A stretch of DNA of 64,000 nt from Gnetum montanum (lineage: Eukaryota > Streptophyta > Gnetopsida > Gnetales > Gnetaceae), in NCBI GenBank assembly GCA_015680685.1, contig MNCI01030391.1, positions 27,193 through 91,192 of the forward strand, read 5' to 3'. The stretch's first letter is position 1. Every line of letters begins with the position of its first letter. Both the position numbers and the translations under genes were made by a program. The notes beneath the pieces are model-generated. The model saw nothing but the letters and a program-made list of their open reading frames with translations, was not told the origin of the DNA and made no database searches. Shown piece by piece: positions 10,976 through 22,611 of this stretch.

Positions 10976-11995
10976 GACAGAATAGAGAGGCAATGGATGT
11001 GTTGGAGATGGCAAGGTAGATGTAAAATGGTTTACCTTATTGAGGATAGACTGTTGTGCGAGATGGTGTTTGTTTGGAAGAAACACTGGTTCTGGAAGAG
11101 ACATTTCACCGATGATTATGATGACATCGTCTGCACTGTGAAGCAAGTCAAAAATGGGGACCTGTGATGTCACTCACTGTTTCATGGAGAGAGATTTCCG
11201 TTATTGTTAAGTTTTTATTCTTCCTGCATGTTGTTCATTCCCGCTGTGTTTTTCTTCAATCTTAGATTCGTTCATTTAATAATATTTGGATGATGGCTCC
11301 AGTCAAAAAGCAATTTTGGTTTGGGGAAATGCTATCATCGTTGTCCATGGTTCTTCTAACCATCAAACTCTAAACCGTAAGGGCAGCGCTTGATTCTGTA
11401 GTTGCTCTCGGGATTTGACATCTCTGAAATGAAATTGGATGTTGGCATTAACAATTGATGGTTACAGTAAAACGAGTTGTCAAAATCCGTTAATTCGCTT
11501 AATTTTGTGAATCGACGATTGTGTTGAAATTTTGGAGTTTTGTTTGGCCTTGTTTCTTTCATACTGGTGGCAAGATATTTGTTGAAATGCATAGCTTATG
11601 CAAAGTCTTGTTTAAAAATTTGTCATTAACATTGCGCCATCGGTTAGAGTAATGGCTGAAACTTTACGCTAGGGTTTGAAGTAGAGTACGCCTTTTAATA
11701 TATTTTAGAAAGTGCACATATGTTCTGCGTGATTTAGAAGATGCTCTTGGATGACTGCTTTGAGTGAGTTCAAAATGAGCAGAAATTTGTTCAAATGTTT
11801 GATTACCGACGCGTTCAGGTCATATTGATGAGAGAAAGACAACATGATCATGATGAATTATAAGGTCAGTTCTTCCGCCGTAGGCATGAGTTCTATGTTC
11901 CTATACTAAGAAACTGCATAGAAACCATGGTGAGTGACTGGAGGTCACACTAGATAAACTTGCAGCTGCTGGAGATTATTAAGCCTTGTGTAGTT
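10976..11995 (+). other. Unidentified CpG-richer fragment, copy 1
   Basis: This kilobase is richer in GC and CpG than its surroundings. On plus it starts with an open frame ending KRHFTDDYDDIVCTVKQVKN-GDL-stop at 11,167; the opposite strand is open over the same interval, so the coding strand is uncertain. Copies lie at 39,520-40,560 and, broken up, at 40,566-41,150, 41,955-42,054 and 46,343-46,440. Those copies have lost many CpGs (for example CTCTCGGG became CACTCAAG). I do not recognise the product. It could be a captured host-gene piece or part of an unknown element. Confidence 0.4.
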
Positions 11996-12049
11996 TACAG
12001 TTAACACAATGATTTGTTCACTTTATTTATTTATGAATTATTTTCAGAA

Positions 12050-12664
12050 TGCCAATAATCTCTAAACTCAATAACAATGTTTTGAAACTGAAACTGAAAC
12101 TGAATTTTATTTCATCAATGGAGACCCAAGAGGATCTATTGAACAGATGAAATATGCATAGCATGAGCTTTAATTATATCATTTACAACGTTGCCAAGTC
12201 TTCTTGATTGTATCTTAAATAATTCAACAAGGTTATCAACTATGATATGCCATTTTCATGGAATTTCTTCCATATATTGGGGTTGGAAAAAATATGATTT
12301 TTATCTTCAATGGTGTTGCTATCACAAAATCTCAAATTTATTCTTCTTGGAGAATGTTGTATTATGTACCTATGTCAATTTTGAAATAGTGAGATCCTAG
12401 TAGTGATTTGCTAATTTGAATGCACAACTAGAAAGAAATATTAGGTGTCACATAAGTGACCTGTATAGATATACTTTAATATTATTCAAATAGAATTTTT
12501 TCTTTCCCTCAATAGCATTTTATAATTTTTGTAGAGTAATTCTTTTAATAATCCTTCAACATTCTTTAGGGTTGCAATGTAATATAGTTTCTAGAATATT
12601 CCATTTTCTATGCCACATCTTTCCATGCTAAAACCATCCTTTGTTTTGAGATGCATACAAAACT
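12050..12664 (-). pseudogene. LINE 3' end, unit A
   Basis: On minus the last coding part reads CDSNTIEDKNHIF, matching the Cys/His-containing C-terminus of plant non-LTR retrotransposons (the C..EDxxHIFxxCP type). The 3' tail near 12,095 contains three CAGTTT-type repeats, as many plant LINEs have. About 1.1 kb present in unit B (47,100-48,195) is missing here, so the reading frame is truncated. Confidence 0.65.
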
Positions 12665-12929
12665 TTATTAGGTAGAAGATGCTTGAATAAAGATTGGTAC
12701 AATTGCTTGAAGTCCTACTATGGCCACTTAGAAAATATTCTACCTCTAAATGAAAGAAAACTACAAAAACTTGGCTATACTAATGACATAATGTGCCATA
12801 AATGCGGTGGATATACACATTTATATAAGTATGACATGATATTGCGTTGATGCATCTATGTCTATGGGGCTACGTTGACTGGGCTATGTTGATGCATGCC
12901 TATCAACATAGGTAGTTGATGACTCATCA
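12665..12929 (-). repeat. Truncated solo LTR inside the LINE, unit A
   Basis: This matches the right-hand end of the solo LTR at 47,606-48,460 of unit B, including the plus-strand terminus GACTCATCA followed by ATTTGCATT. The rest of the LTR and the adjoining LINE segment are deleted in A. Confidence 0.7.
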
Positions 12930-14201
12930 ATTTGCATTATAGAATATGAACAAAATTTATCTAAAATTTACAACATCCATTGTAAGCCTTCCATTGATTT
13001 GGAGATCAATGCAATATGATCCACAAATAGTAGAATGTTAATAGGGAAGTTGTCTACAAAGAATGAATATTTGTTATTGATCTGCTATATCCATGCCTCC
13101 AATTCATCAATGAAAATTTCAAATAGAGTTGGTAAAAGAGGGCATCCCTCCTTAATATTAATAGTGCTATGTACTATGGCACTATCACTTGAAATACTAT
13201 CATCTAGTTGCATATACACTTTCTNTAATAGTGCTATGTACTATGGCACTATCACTTGAAATACTATCATCTAGTTGCATATACACTTTCTTATAAAGGA
13301 TTTGAATTACTGACAATAAATCTAATAGAATTGAAGATTGTGTTATCTTTGTGATAGTTTACTTTGAATGATTAAATCATAAGCCTTGGAAAAGTCAACA
13401 AAGTAAATGAAAGCCTAGTTACTTGGACTTTATCTTGATTAATGAGATGCTTAAGAGTAAGTAGATGATCTGCAATAGATTGACTTTGCCTAAAACTTAC
13501 TTGTGAGATAGCATGTATCTTTCATTATTTTTCCCATTTTCCAAGATTCTCTTCAATAATAGTACTTAAGAGATTTCCAAGGATGCTATTGATGGTAATC
13601 ATTCTATAATTATTTAAATCAAACTTGCTACCTTTCTTTAATAAAACAATTACCCTGAAACTATATCGTATCTAAGGGGAATGTTGAATGAGGCGGGGAT
13701 GGCTGAGATTTGNGCTTTCCATACTAGCGAACCTTTCCACTTTAGCATCTTTGAATACAAATCCCAAGAATCCATAGCTTTATTTTATGCCAGTGTATTT
13801 ATTCCTGTTAAATTCTCCCCTAATGATAAATACAAACAAATATTGGAACTATGCACTAGCTCTGCTTCTATTTTCTTTCTATACAAGTCTTTATAGAAAG
13901 CTTGAAGCTAATTGAATGTGAAATAAGATTCTATTCTTTACTTGTAACAAAAATATTTCTAAAACCTTCATGGTTCTCTTTTAATCAAATGCAATAAGTT
14001 TACTTATTTCTCATGAAGAAACTCTCTTCTTATTGTGAATCAAAATTTTATATGCTTGAACTACTTTAGGATTGGTTTACTGTTGAAGAGCTATTCGAGC
14101 TTCTTAACATTGATCGCCAAACCATTCTTGTCTTTGTACTCTATGATTTCTTCTCACCTAGGTAGCAGTAGCTAATAGAGTATCTCTAAAATTAATAGAG
14201 A
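12930..14201 (-). pseudogene. LINE reverse transcriptase remnant, unit A
   Basis: This is collinear with the clearer RT in unit B (48,461-49,680), where minus-strand motifs are NYRMIAINRIFGKLL, QAGVRQSQSIENYL, FIDFSKAYDSIIRSKL and LLFVDDVALISKSMEG. In A the frame is broken by stops and by a duplicated stretch of about 66 bases around a single N at 13,225. A further N lies at 13,713. The sequence ends in the assembly gap at 14,202. Confidence 0.75.
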
Positions 14202-14723
14202 NNNNNNNNNNNNNNNNNNNNNNNNNNNNNNNNNNNNNNNNNNNNNNNNNNNNNNNNNNNNNNNNNNNNNNNNNNNNNNNNNNNNNNNNNNNNNNNNNNN
14301 NNNNNNNNNNNNNNNNNNNNNNNNNNNNNNNNNNNNNNNNNNNNNNNNNNNNNNNNNNNNNNNNNNNNNNNNNNNNNNNNNNNNNNNNNNNNNNNNNNNN
14401 NNNNNNNNNNNNNNNNNNNNNNNNNNNNNNNNNNNNNNNNNNNNNNNNNNNNNNNNNNNNNNNNNNNNNNNNNNNNNNNNNNNNNNNNNNNNNNNNNNNN
14501 NNNNNNNNNNNNNNNNNNNNNNNNNNNNNNNNNNNNNNNNNNNNNNNNNNNNNNNNNNNNNNNNNNNNNNNNNNNNNNNNNNNNNNNNNNNNNNNNNNNN
14601 NNNNNNNNNNNNNNNNNNNNNNNNNNNNNNNNNNNNNNNNNNNNNNNNNNNNNNNNNNNNNNNNNNNNNNNNNNNNNNNNNNNNNNNNNNNNNNNNNNNN
14701 NNNNNNNNNNNNNNNNNNNNNNN
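14202..14723. other. Assembly gap (522 N)
   Basis: The bases are unknown. Unit B suggests that the missing part holds the upstream portion of the LINE, comparable to sequence after about 49,690. Confidence 0.95.
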
Positions 14724-14975
14724 TCCTATAATTTGGATATTTTTATGATATCTTATTTATCAAGGTCCTTCTATTAATACTCATATTAAGCATATGAGAA
14801 TTATTTCTAATTAATGTCCTCTTTATAGAAGCAAAAACTCATTTTCTCATATTTGTTTAAGTGTCCTATTACTTAACATGCTTGAAAATGGACATTTAGA
14901 ATTTGTAACAACTTTTGACTAAGAATAAATAAAGTCATTTTTGGTGATTAGCCTATTTTATCTACTTCATTTTTG
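14724..14975. other. Short AT-rich region after the gap
   Basis: I see no gene here. It sits between the gap and a minus-oriented LTR and is probably intergenic or LINE 5' sequence. Confidence 0.35.
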
Positions 14976-15779
14976 TGATGAGGCAATGTGATTATGCTAG
15001 TATTGGTTTAAGTTTGAGACCATTGTTTTCCCATGTGGAGCTAGTGAAGTCTATGTGTATGGTTCAGCTCACAATGAGGTATATGATAATTGATGTTGTT
15101 GGGCCATTGCTACTTCTATTGAACATGATGAAATGAAAATAGTTTCTAAATCTAAGTAAATATTAAATAAATCTATTCTATCCTAAGGTAATAGATATCT
15201 AGTCTTGGTCTACCATACATGCCTTAGGCTCATGCAATCATCACTGGGATTACCAAGTGTACCACTATTGGGCTTACCAAGTGATAACACTGTTGGGTTA
15301 CCACATAACTATACTTAGTGCTCTAAACTAGTCATATCCATACTACTTGCTTTCAACATGTAAAAGAAAGTGATTATAAAATAAATTATTAACTAGGGAA
15401 GATAGGAACAATTATTCTAAGTAAACATAAAGAAAAATAAGTGGATGCTACAATGATGATAAGTAATCTCAATCTTTATTGTTGGTCATGAACTATGTCC
15501 AAGTATAATTCACTCAAATAAAGACATTGTACAATCACTTAACACCATATTATGGGCATACACTTCTATGTGCTAAAAACTAAATTCATGGAAACAAATC
15601 GAAAGAGTTTTGTTATTATAGAATCAAATTTATTACGAATCCATGCACCTAAGTGTTGTATTTATAGTTTGGCACACATACCATGATATCACATATATGA
15701 TGACATAGCTAGTGTTATGATATTAGAGCTACGATATTGGAGTTACAATAATTGTAGAAAATCAAAAATTAATTTATCA
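14976..15779 (-). repeat. Minus-oriented LTR, unit A
   Basis: About 804 bases match the reverse complement of the 3' LTR at 56,252-57,136. The minus sense starts at TGATAAAT (plus end ATTTATCA) and ends near CATCA (plus start TGATGAGG). A minus-strand TATA box (TATAAATA) lies at 15,659-15,666. Just outside, TAACTATGAC may be a worn polypurine tract. Unit B keeps only about 450 bases of this LTR (50,598-51,051). Confidence 0.65.
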
Positions 15780-15960
15780 ATAACTATGACATCTTTAAGA
15801 GTTAGATATTAATTTCTGAAAAATGTTGCTTTTTGGCTTGAGCATCAACCAAAAAAGCTCTTAATGAATGTTGAACAATTATTTTATTTTCTATAGCTTT
15901 AAAAAAAAATTTTGTTTTGAAGGCTCAAGGATGGGAAGCTTTTAACTTTTTTTTTTTTTT

Positions 15961-15961
15961 N
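15961..15961. other. Single-N join in a poly-T/poly-A context
   Basis: About 55 bases, from TTGTTTTGAAGGCTCAAGGA to a T run, are repeated on both sides of the N. Unit B has this sequence once (about 51,183-51,225). It is probably a failed overlap merge. Confidence 0.8.
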
Positions 15962-16049
15962 TTAAAAAAAAAATTTGTTTTGAAGGCTCAAGGATGGGAA
16001 GCTTTTAACTTTTTTTTTTTTTTTACAAGAAATCCTTTTGATGAATGTC

Positions 16050-16411
16050 AATTAAATTAGTCATATTGATGCATCAACATTGACGTATGCCAAGATTCAT
16101 TAATGTATGAGTGTTGACACAAGCTCAAAAAATGCCTATATAAATGTATGTATCCACAACAATTATGGCACTATTTAGTCAATAGTATAGCAGAACGTTA
16201 TCAATTTGTTTACATAGAAGTTAGAATTTGTCATTGAGTACGCACAACATGAATCAAGTGGATCAAATAGAGTTTTATTCAAGTGATGATGTACTTGGTC
16301 ACATTTTCATGGTGACAATAAAATTGAGACCCATTTTCTTCATTATTGATGGGACNTACTTGGCCACATTTTCATGGTGACAATAAAATTGAGACCCATT
16401 TTCTTCATTAT
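16050..16411 (+). repeat. Plus-oriented LTR-like remnant, unit A
   Basis: The block GCCTATATAAATGTATGTA followed by CATTATTTAGTC-like sequence resembles the TATA region of the solo LTR at 47,606-48,460 read on minus, and TTTATTCAAGTGATGATGTA resembles the LTR block TTTATTCGAGCAAATTGTAC. About 65 bases are repeated around the N at 16,356. The nested element at 16,412 inserted into this remnant. The unit B copy lies at about 51,325-51,615. Confidence 0.4.
16407..16411. repeat. Target-site duplication ATTAT, left
   Basis: ATTAT directly precedes the 5' LTR and recurs at 23,160-23,164 directly after the 3' LTR. Unit B shows the uninterrupted site (TTCACTGTAGTACTTGG near 51,610-51,630). Confidence 0.85.
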
Positions 16412-17001
16412 TGATGGGACGCAATATTGCATANTGTACCTAAGCACACATTTGTGCACGAAAATAAAGATGAACTTTCTCATAAAACTTGCAGTGCATG
16501 GACTAAGCTTATTAGGATTTAATTAATGTTAAATGATTAAATGAATTTTTAGATAATTAATCTCTCTCAACCCTCAACTCCTAGTTGAGTGCATTCAGTA
16601 CGACCGCTTCGAGCACGTGTGCTACGCTTGGTAACCCAGTAACGAATAGCATTTGGTAATTCCAGTACCATTGCACTAGTTCAGGGTGTGTACGGAAAGT
16701 GGGAATGGATATTGATGCTAGGATGATTAAGGCTTAGTTAGTGAAAGTTAGTTACTTAGTCTCTTCACTTTTTCCTCTCTTAGCATAGGTGATAAAAAGA
16801 TAAAAGTTATAAAAATCATATACCTCAAACTTACTTAACCATACAACTGTGACAATACAAGTAAGTCTAGGAAGACAAAAATTGATTAACCTTAAGTATT
16901 TCATAAGGCACGTAAGCACTTAGTCCTTGTAGTTTGACTGGATCATGTGTGTAACGTTTGTATTCATATGGTTGAGTTTAGGGGTACCTCGCTACTCATC
17001 A
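16412..17001 (+). repeat. 5' LTR of nested element
   Basis: It starts TGATGGGACGCAATATTGCA and ends CTACTCATCA. A single N at 16,434 replaces about 190 bases that the 3' LTR has at this point, including its TATA box. It retains about 230 bases near the 3' side that the 3' LTR lacks. Confidence 0.8.
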
Positions 17002-17002
17002 T

Positions 17003-17020
17003 TGGCACCATTGTCGAGGA
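17003..17020 (+). promoter_or_regulatory. Primer binding site, tRNA-Asp type
   Basis: TGGCACCATTGTCGAGGA starts one base after the LTR and differs at four positions from TGGCGCCGTTGCCGGGGA, the complement of the plant tRNA-Asp 3' end. All four differences are transitions, and most are at former CpG sites. Priming by tRNA-Asp is known for Athila/Tat-type gypsy elements. Confidence 0.75.
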
Positions 17021-17117
17021 CTTAGTTGTTTTTGTGCTACGTAGAACATAGGAAATCATTTACATCATTGGGAGCTAAAACGAATCCTTAGGGTTAATCA
17101 AGAGAGAAAATAACATA

Positions 17118-19135
17118 ATGGTAAATAGCACACCGAACAAGGCTAAAATTTCTTGTTCCTCAAACAAAATCACTTCACCACCTAAGAGAAATACTAGAGA
17201 CAGTCAACAACACAACACACATAACCAAGAACCACCAGTTCCTTAACAATTCAGTGTGGTATATGTTCATCATGATGAATATATATCCAACTTTACCTTT
17301 GTCTTCCATCAAGACAAACAACTATGTTGGAGAGACTTGGAGGGTAGCATAGTGTTGCCTCCAGACAGAGCAGCCCCCAACATGCTCCTTCATGCCCTTA
17401 CATAAATAGTTATGTCATAATTATACGTTGACTACATTACATGTGATTACAACATAAGGGACTATCATGCCCATCATAAGTGAAATTAAGGGTGCTGAAC
17501 CTATTTCAATAATTTCTCCACAAAATTATGTTCCCCCTCCTAATGATAGTGAGGAGGTGGTATATCAAAACCTTTGCTCCATGATTCACAACCTTGGTTC
17601 TAATTCCCACAAACATCAAGTGTTCAATGAGGGAACACAAACACAAGAGAAGGGTGAGCATTCTGATCATCATCACGATTAGGGACAAGATCACTGAAGG
17701 GAAGGTAGGAAACATCATCATGGTGATGGTTCTCCTTCCTCTTCCCCTTCATCATCACATTCACCGTCTCCTTCAACATCGGGACGCAGTCATAAGGAAC
17801 CTCATCGTGAGGATAAGGATCAGCAAAATGAGAAACCTCAACAACAGAGTCAAGAGAGAGGATGCGGGCATTCTAGGGAATGACGACATGGAAGAAGGAA
17901 AAGTAGGGAACTAGGTAGGCATCATAGACGCCATGAGAGAAATGACCATGAAGAACCCCTACTTGCAACTCGAAGCATGTTAGACATTACAGAGGCCGTT
18001 AGAATACCTACAAGGCACCAAAAAGATAGCTGTATCAAGAGACTAGACATAAATAATATCCCACGATTTGAGGGGGGATAAAACGCTAATCCGTAGAATC
18101 ACTTATAGGCATTTCATGATGCCTGCACCTTGCAGAACATTGAAAATGAGTGAGAAAAGTTAAATTTTTTTCCAAGGACACTCATAAAAAAGCAAAAAGC
18201 TAGTACCAGTTCTTAGAACTAAAATTCATTTGAAGGTGGAGTACGATGTTAGAACTATTTAATGATAAATATCAAATGTACTCCCAAGTGTCCAACTTGC
18301 AAAAGAAAATCCAAGGATGGAAGCNCATGATGCCTGCACCTTGCAGAACATTGAAAATGAGTGAGAAAAGTTAAATTTTTTTCCAAGGACACTCATAAAA
18401 AAGCAAAAAGCTAGTACCAGTTCTTAGAACTAAAATTCATTTGAAGGTGGAGTACGATGTTAGAACTATTTAATGATAAATATCAAATGTACTCCCAAGT
18501 GTCCAACTTGCGAAAGAAAATCCAAGGATGGAAGCACGGTAATGAAAAATCATTAGATGCTACTATGGGTTGATATTATGTATTACTACATCATTGCTTG
18601 AGTCGTGTTTATGCATAAAGGGATCAACTACACCATCTCGTAGATGGGCTGAGACATGAAACCAGGAGAACCCTTTGGACATATGCCCAAGAGAGATTAT
18701 CTAAACTTAGGTCCCATGAGGTTCATATATTGTTGGAGCAAGTAGCTAAGGAAGAAGAAGAGCTATGTAATAGAGAAAGTGTGGAAGAGTATAACCGCGA
18801 TCCTTTCCTCTGAAAGAGGGGAGTGAAATTCTATGAGGAGGAGGATGAGTTATCACTCAAAGAGTTTGTGAGTAGGAAAACCTTGCCGCTTTAGAAATTA
18901 ATAACATCAGTGTTGGCTAAGGTAGATCAAATGTGGAACTCCTTAGATAGTATATTTGAAACTGTATTAAAAATCATAGAGGAGTATACAAAGCAAGGTA
19001 GTGACCATGATAAGAAAAAGAAGAGGGATTTGGACCATGCACGTAACAAAGGTAAGGGTAAAATTACTATCACTGAAGAGGTTGTGGATTCCTATATGAA
19101 TGATGACAGTGGATGTGAGATATGTTAGTATGACC
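17118..19135 (+). pseudogene. gag remnant of nested element
   Basis: A possible ATG at 17,118 opens MVNSTPNKAKISCSSNKI, but a stop follows after about 40 codons. Later frames give a Ser/Pro and Arg/Glu/His-rich region (SPSSSPSSSHSPSPSTSGRS near 17,740), a capsid-like part (NPQNHLQAFHDACTLQNIEN near 18,095, then FFPRTLIKKAKSWYQFL), a helical charged stretch and a Cys/His motif GCEIC-stop-YDHPKGCC near 19,110. This is the same order as the minus-strand gag at 3,121-5,105. A stretch of about 210 bases is duplicated around the N at 18,325. Confidence 0.75.
18115..18535. repeat. 210-base direct duplication around a single N
   Basis: Positions 18,115-18,324 and 18,326-18,535 are identical except for about one base (TTGCAAAAG against TTGCGAAAG), separated by one N. 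Gag would have one copy here. Either two haplotype reads or two contig ends were concatenated. Confidence 0.85.
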
Positions 19136-19850
19136 ATCCTAAGGGATGTTGTCCAATAATCTCACATCTACAAGAGTCTAGGGTGTATGCACTCAACCCA
19201 AGACTTAACAAACGGTAAGCACAACAATGGTTACCTTATCCCCAAGGTAACCTGAGGTAGTTCAAGAAATCATTAACATATTATCCAAGTGGAATTCTGC
19301 CACAACCTATAGAGCAACACTAGCAATGGAAATACCCACAATCATGGGGGATGCCATCGCTAAGGCAACAATGCCCTTACTAGAAACTGGATCCATATGG
19401 CTACTACGTGCAGTAGCCAATCTCTCCAAATGACTCTGTTGGTCACGTGACTTCACAATGTCACTACCAAGCTCAAGAGTACTATAGGACTCCTTCTTCT
19501 AAGAGAGACACACCACATGCATACCATCCTCCAAATCCACTTGCAACTGTTACACAGATAGCTCCACTACCACCCGCTTGAGCGATGCAAGGGAAACTCC
19601 CCACTCAATTGAAGTAACACAATGCTACGAGAGCTGTAAACCTTCAACCCATTGCTAGTTTTGACAACCGTATAAGGAGGAGACCTCTCTTTAGAACTAA
19701 TAATCCAAACACGCTCTCAAAACCACAAGCGGTTGAACCTCCGAACGTTCCTCCATCAAATAAGGCTTCAGAGCTCCCTTCAAACCAACAATAGAGCTTA
19801 ACATATATGGTTATATTAACACATACCATCACTAATTGTATCAAGGAAGG
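19136..19850 (+). pseudogene. Gag-protease linker of nested element
   Basis: Plus-strand frames between the Cys/His motif and the protease are rich in Pro, Asn, Gln and Ser with several stops, as in the minus-strand copies. No domain is recognisable. The open minus-strand frame at 19,644-19,844 is treated as incidental. Confidence 0.5.
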
Positions 19851-20680
19851 TCACCTTCCCAAGAAACTCTCTGATCCTGGAAGTCCCTTAATCTACCTCC
19901 AAGTTGCTAGGAATGAACCACATAAGGTTCTTCTAGACCTAGGTTTCAGAGTCGACTTAATATCACAAGAAATGTATACAGCCTAGAAATTTCCTCCACT
20001 AAAGAAGAGTAATATTCACTTAGAGTTGGCTGACCAGTCCATCACTGTTCCCTTGGAACTAGTGGAGGAAATCGTTACCACTATGTGTGGTTGTTCATAC
20101 TAAGATGATTTCCTAGTGATCCAAGTAAACAATGACAAAGGAAACTTCCCATTAATAATGGGGAGGACATGGCTAAGTATCATAAATTCATACCTAGGAA
20201 TTCATAATCTTTCCTTGGAAATATCTAAGGAAAAAACTTATGGAAAGATCAAGAAGAAGAAGGTTCCATGCATCACATACAGTTATACAGAGGGTGATTG
20301 CATACAATAATGTTTAACATCTCCTGCATGCAACCAGTGTGCCTAGGAAATTAAGATACAAAAGTTCCTATATGTAGCACCCACACAACAAGAGAACACC
20401 CAGTGGTTGATAGCTAATCAAAAGAGCAACCCATCAATATGCATGGAACTAACTAGGAGACCAACTTGCACCCACATAGAAAGCATAGATGAACTAGAGC
20501 AAGAGTGTCATCAACTTCCAACCCTTAATATGAAACCACCAATCAAGGGAATTTGGAAGGTCCTAGAAAATCCAAATGAGTATTTTGATATGAGAATACT
20601 AGTTTGTGTGCAACCAAACAACCCTTATCATGAACCTAGAATGGTCTATGCGCATAGCACATTTGAGACAGGATAACCTC
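19851..20680 (+). pseudogene. Aspartic protease and tail of nested element
   Basis: The frame reads VLLDLGFRVDLISQEMY, in which the catalytic DSG has become DLG, then PLELVEEIV, then NFPLIMGRTWLSIINSYLG, the conserved C-terminal protease region. It runs on through KKKVPCIT, a motif also seen as QKIPCIT in unit B. A further open stretch (20,407-20,676) with ELEQECHQLPTLN and KGIWKVLENPNEYF has no family that I recognise. Stops at 19,984 and 20,101 show that it is dead. Confidence 0.75.
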
Positions 20681-22598
20681 ACTCATTATTTTGGATCACT
20701 CCCTTCCAATTCAGTCATTGGGGAGATGGCCACCTATGCTAATCATTTGAGGCCATCAATTTTTTAAAAAAAATTTTACACATTTTTCTTTTATAAATTT
20801 CTTTAACTTTTCTTATTTTTTCTTACGATATCATTTATAATTTTTCATTTCTTTGTGTATTTGATTACTTTATTTGATTCATCACTTAATAAGTGCTCTG
20901 AGAATGGTATGAACTATATTCCATTGATTGCTAATGTTTGGTTTTTACCTTCAAGTTATGATGTTGATGCTAAGGTATGGTTCTTTTGATATAGCAGGCA
21001 ATGAGTCCACTTCATCCATACATCCATAAAGTCCTATGATCTCTCTTGGCTTGCAACTGTACAGTCCATTTCTCAATAATAAGAACTATCAACGAATCGA
21101 TGACTGGGTATTTCTCAAACTAAGGAAGGACTCAAGGACTGAAAGGGTGTGACTTCAAGGGGATTTGATGCACTTATGCTAGCCATTCTCTTGGGTGCTT
21201 GGATGTTTTCTTCTTGGGTTTTCTTACCATTTTGACATTGCCACATTATTGAGAAGTTGAGCAAATAAAAATAATAAGTCTTTGCATGGTGTGGTTCTCA
21301 CGCAAAAACACAAAGAAAAAAAAGTGAGAATTCAAAGCACACCTCTTAGATGAAATGATCATTTGGGTTACAAGCACTGATTACGGAACTAAAATAAACA
21401 TGTTCTCTCTAACTAAGGCCCTTCTTGCTTCATACTTTCTCCTCTTTCGTTTCGTCAGAATGGTGGTGGCTCTGTGGTGAAGGCATTCTTGTTACTTCAA
21501 GTGGATGGATGGGCTAAATGTATTAATGCGAAGTCACTGAATGTGGTTTTTTTGAACCTATATTTGGAATGGGATCTAATAAGTCATATTAACCATTAAT
21601 ACACAAGGGGTTGTACACCACCTTGTTCTTGAGATCCCATTAAATTCTCTTCTTTCCATCATTATTTCTCCATTGTTCACTTGATTGTAGGTGGTATCAG
21701 TAGTCCATATTTTGGTTGATGCATTGTTTTCTTTTTGGTAAACTCTTATCGTTAAGAATTTAACTCTTGCTTCCAAATGACATTTCTTGAGCCTACGAAC
21801 TCTTTGAATGTGGGATTGTCAGGGCATTAAGGGCATGAGCCTACTTTGGGGAGGACCTAGTGGCATTCCTATTTGGTGCATCCGTTAATTTCTTTCCCTT
21901 AAACATTTATGCAGTCACCAATTATTTTGTTCATTTCCATCTTTAACATGCATTTTATTTTATTGGTGTGATTTTTGTTTCTTCTTCTCCATCTTTCTTA
22001 TTCCTCATCTTTTTTCATTCTATCGGTACTGGAGGTTCGCTCTCAGTCATGGGGGTCCTAGTCCAGTTTTTTTAATTTTTCTCTTAACCCCTACACCTTA
22101 GGTAGTTACCAGTATTATATCTCCAGATCTGTATCAGCTATATTTCAACTCAGCCAATGGAGCTTACACCGAAGCATGGTATTAATTGCATTATGATTCA
22201 TTTATACTTGTTAATATTAGACTATGTTGTATGTGTAGATGGAAATCATACAACAACGGATTGGATCTGGAGGAAACACTTGAAATGGACTAGTGCTGAA
22301 GCAGTTATGCAAGGGACAAGATTGATGGCATGCTTATGGATGGACAATGAAAGGTACAATCTTGGCATTGGCAGTAGCAGACTTCTTGTTTTCTCTCTCT
22401 CTTCTCTCTTAGCTACCAAATAAGGTTAGATGTCAAATGTGTATAGTGTTCACTCTTGTTGTCATGAACATTACTTTTGTCATGATTTGTAATGATGGTC
22501 TAGTCACATGTCACGCCATCTACCATTAGTTTCATTCTAGTCAATAATCTCATACCTTCCCAATATTTTGTAAGGAACTTGAGAATGAGTTTTCATTA
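20681..22598. other. Non-coding 3' part of nested element
   Basis: About 1.9 kb lies between the last frame and the polypurine tract. I see no RT, RNase H or integrase motif on either strand. An 88-codon plus frame at 22,157-22,423 has no family resemblance. The final 140 bases (from about 22,470) match 27,465-27,633. Confidence 0.5.
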
Positions 22599-22611
22599 AG
22601 TCATGGAGGTA
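22599..22611 (+). promoter_or_regulatory. Polypurine tract of nested element
   Basis: GTCATGGAGGTA lies directly before the 3' LTR TGATGGGA. The minus-strand element at 57,137-57,148 has GTCATGGGGGTA in the same position, which supports both boundaries. Confidence 0.7.

Noticed and set aside
10946-11173. Overlapping open frames on both strands at the start of the unidentified fragment
   Set aside because: Neither resembles a known family, and copies in B are broken. I describe the fragment but do not call a gene.
17594-17914. 106-codon plus frame over the gag Ser/Pro region
   Set aside because: It is out of frame with the gag motifs; the SPSSSHSPSPS and charged reading in the other frame fits the family better.
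22157-22423. 88-codon plus frame before the 3' LTR of the nested element
   Set aside because: No family resemblance and no conserved copy to compare. It lies in the non-coding 3' part of a retroelement.
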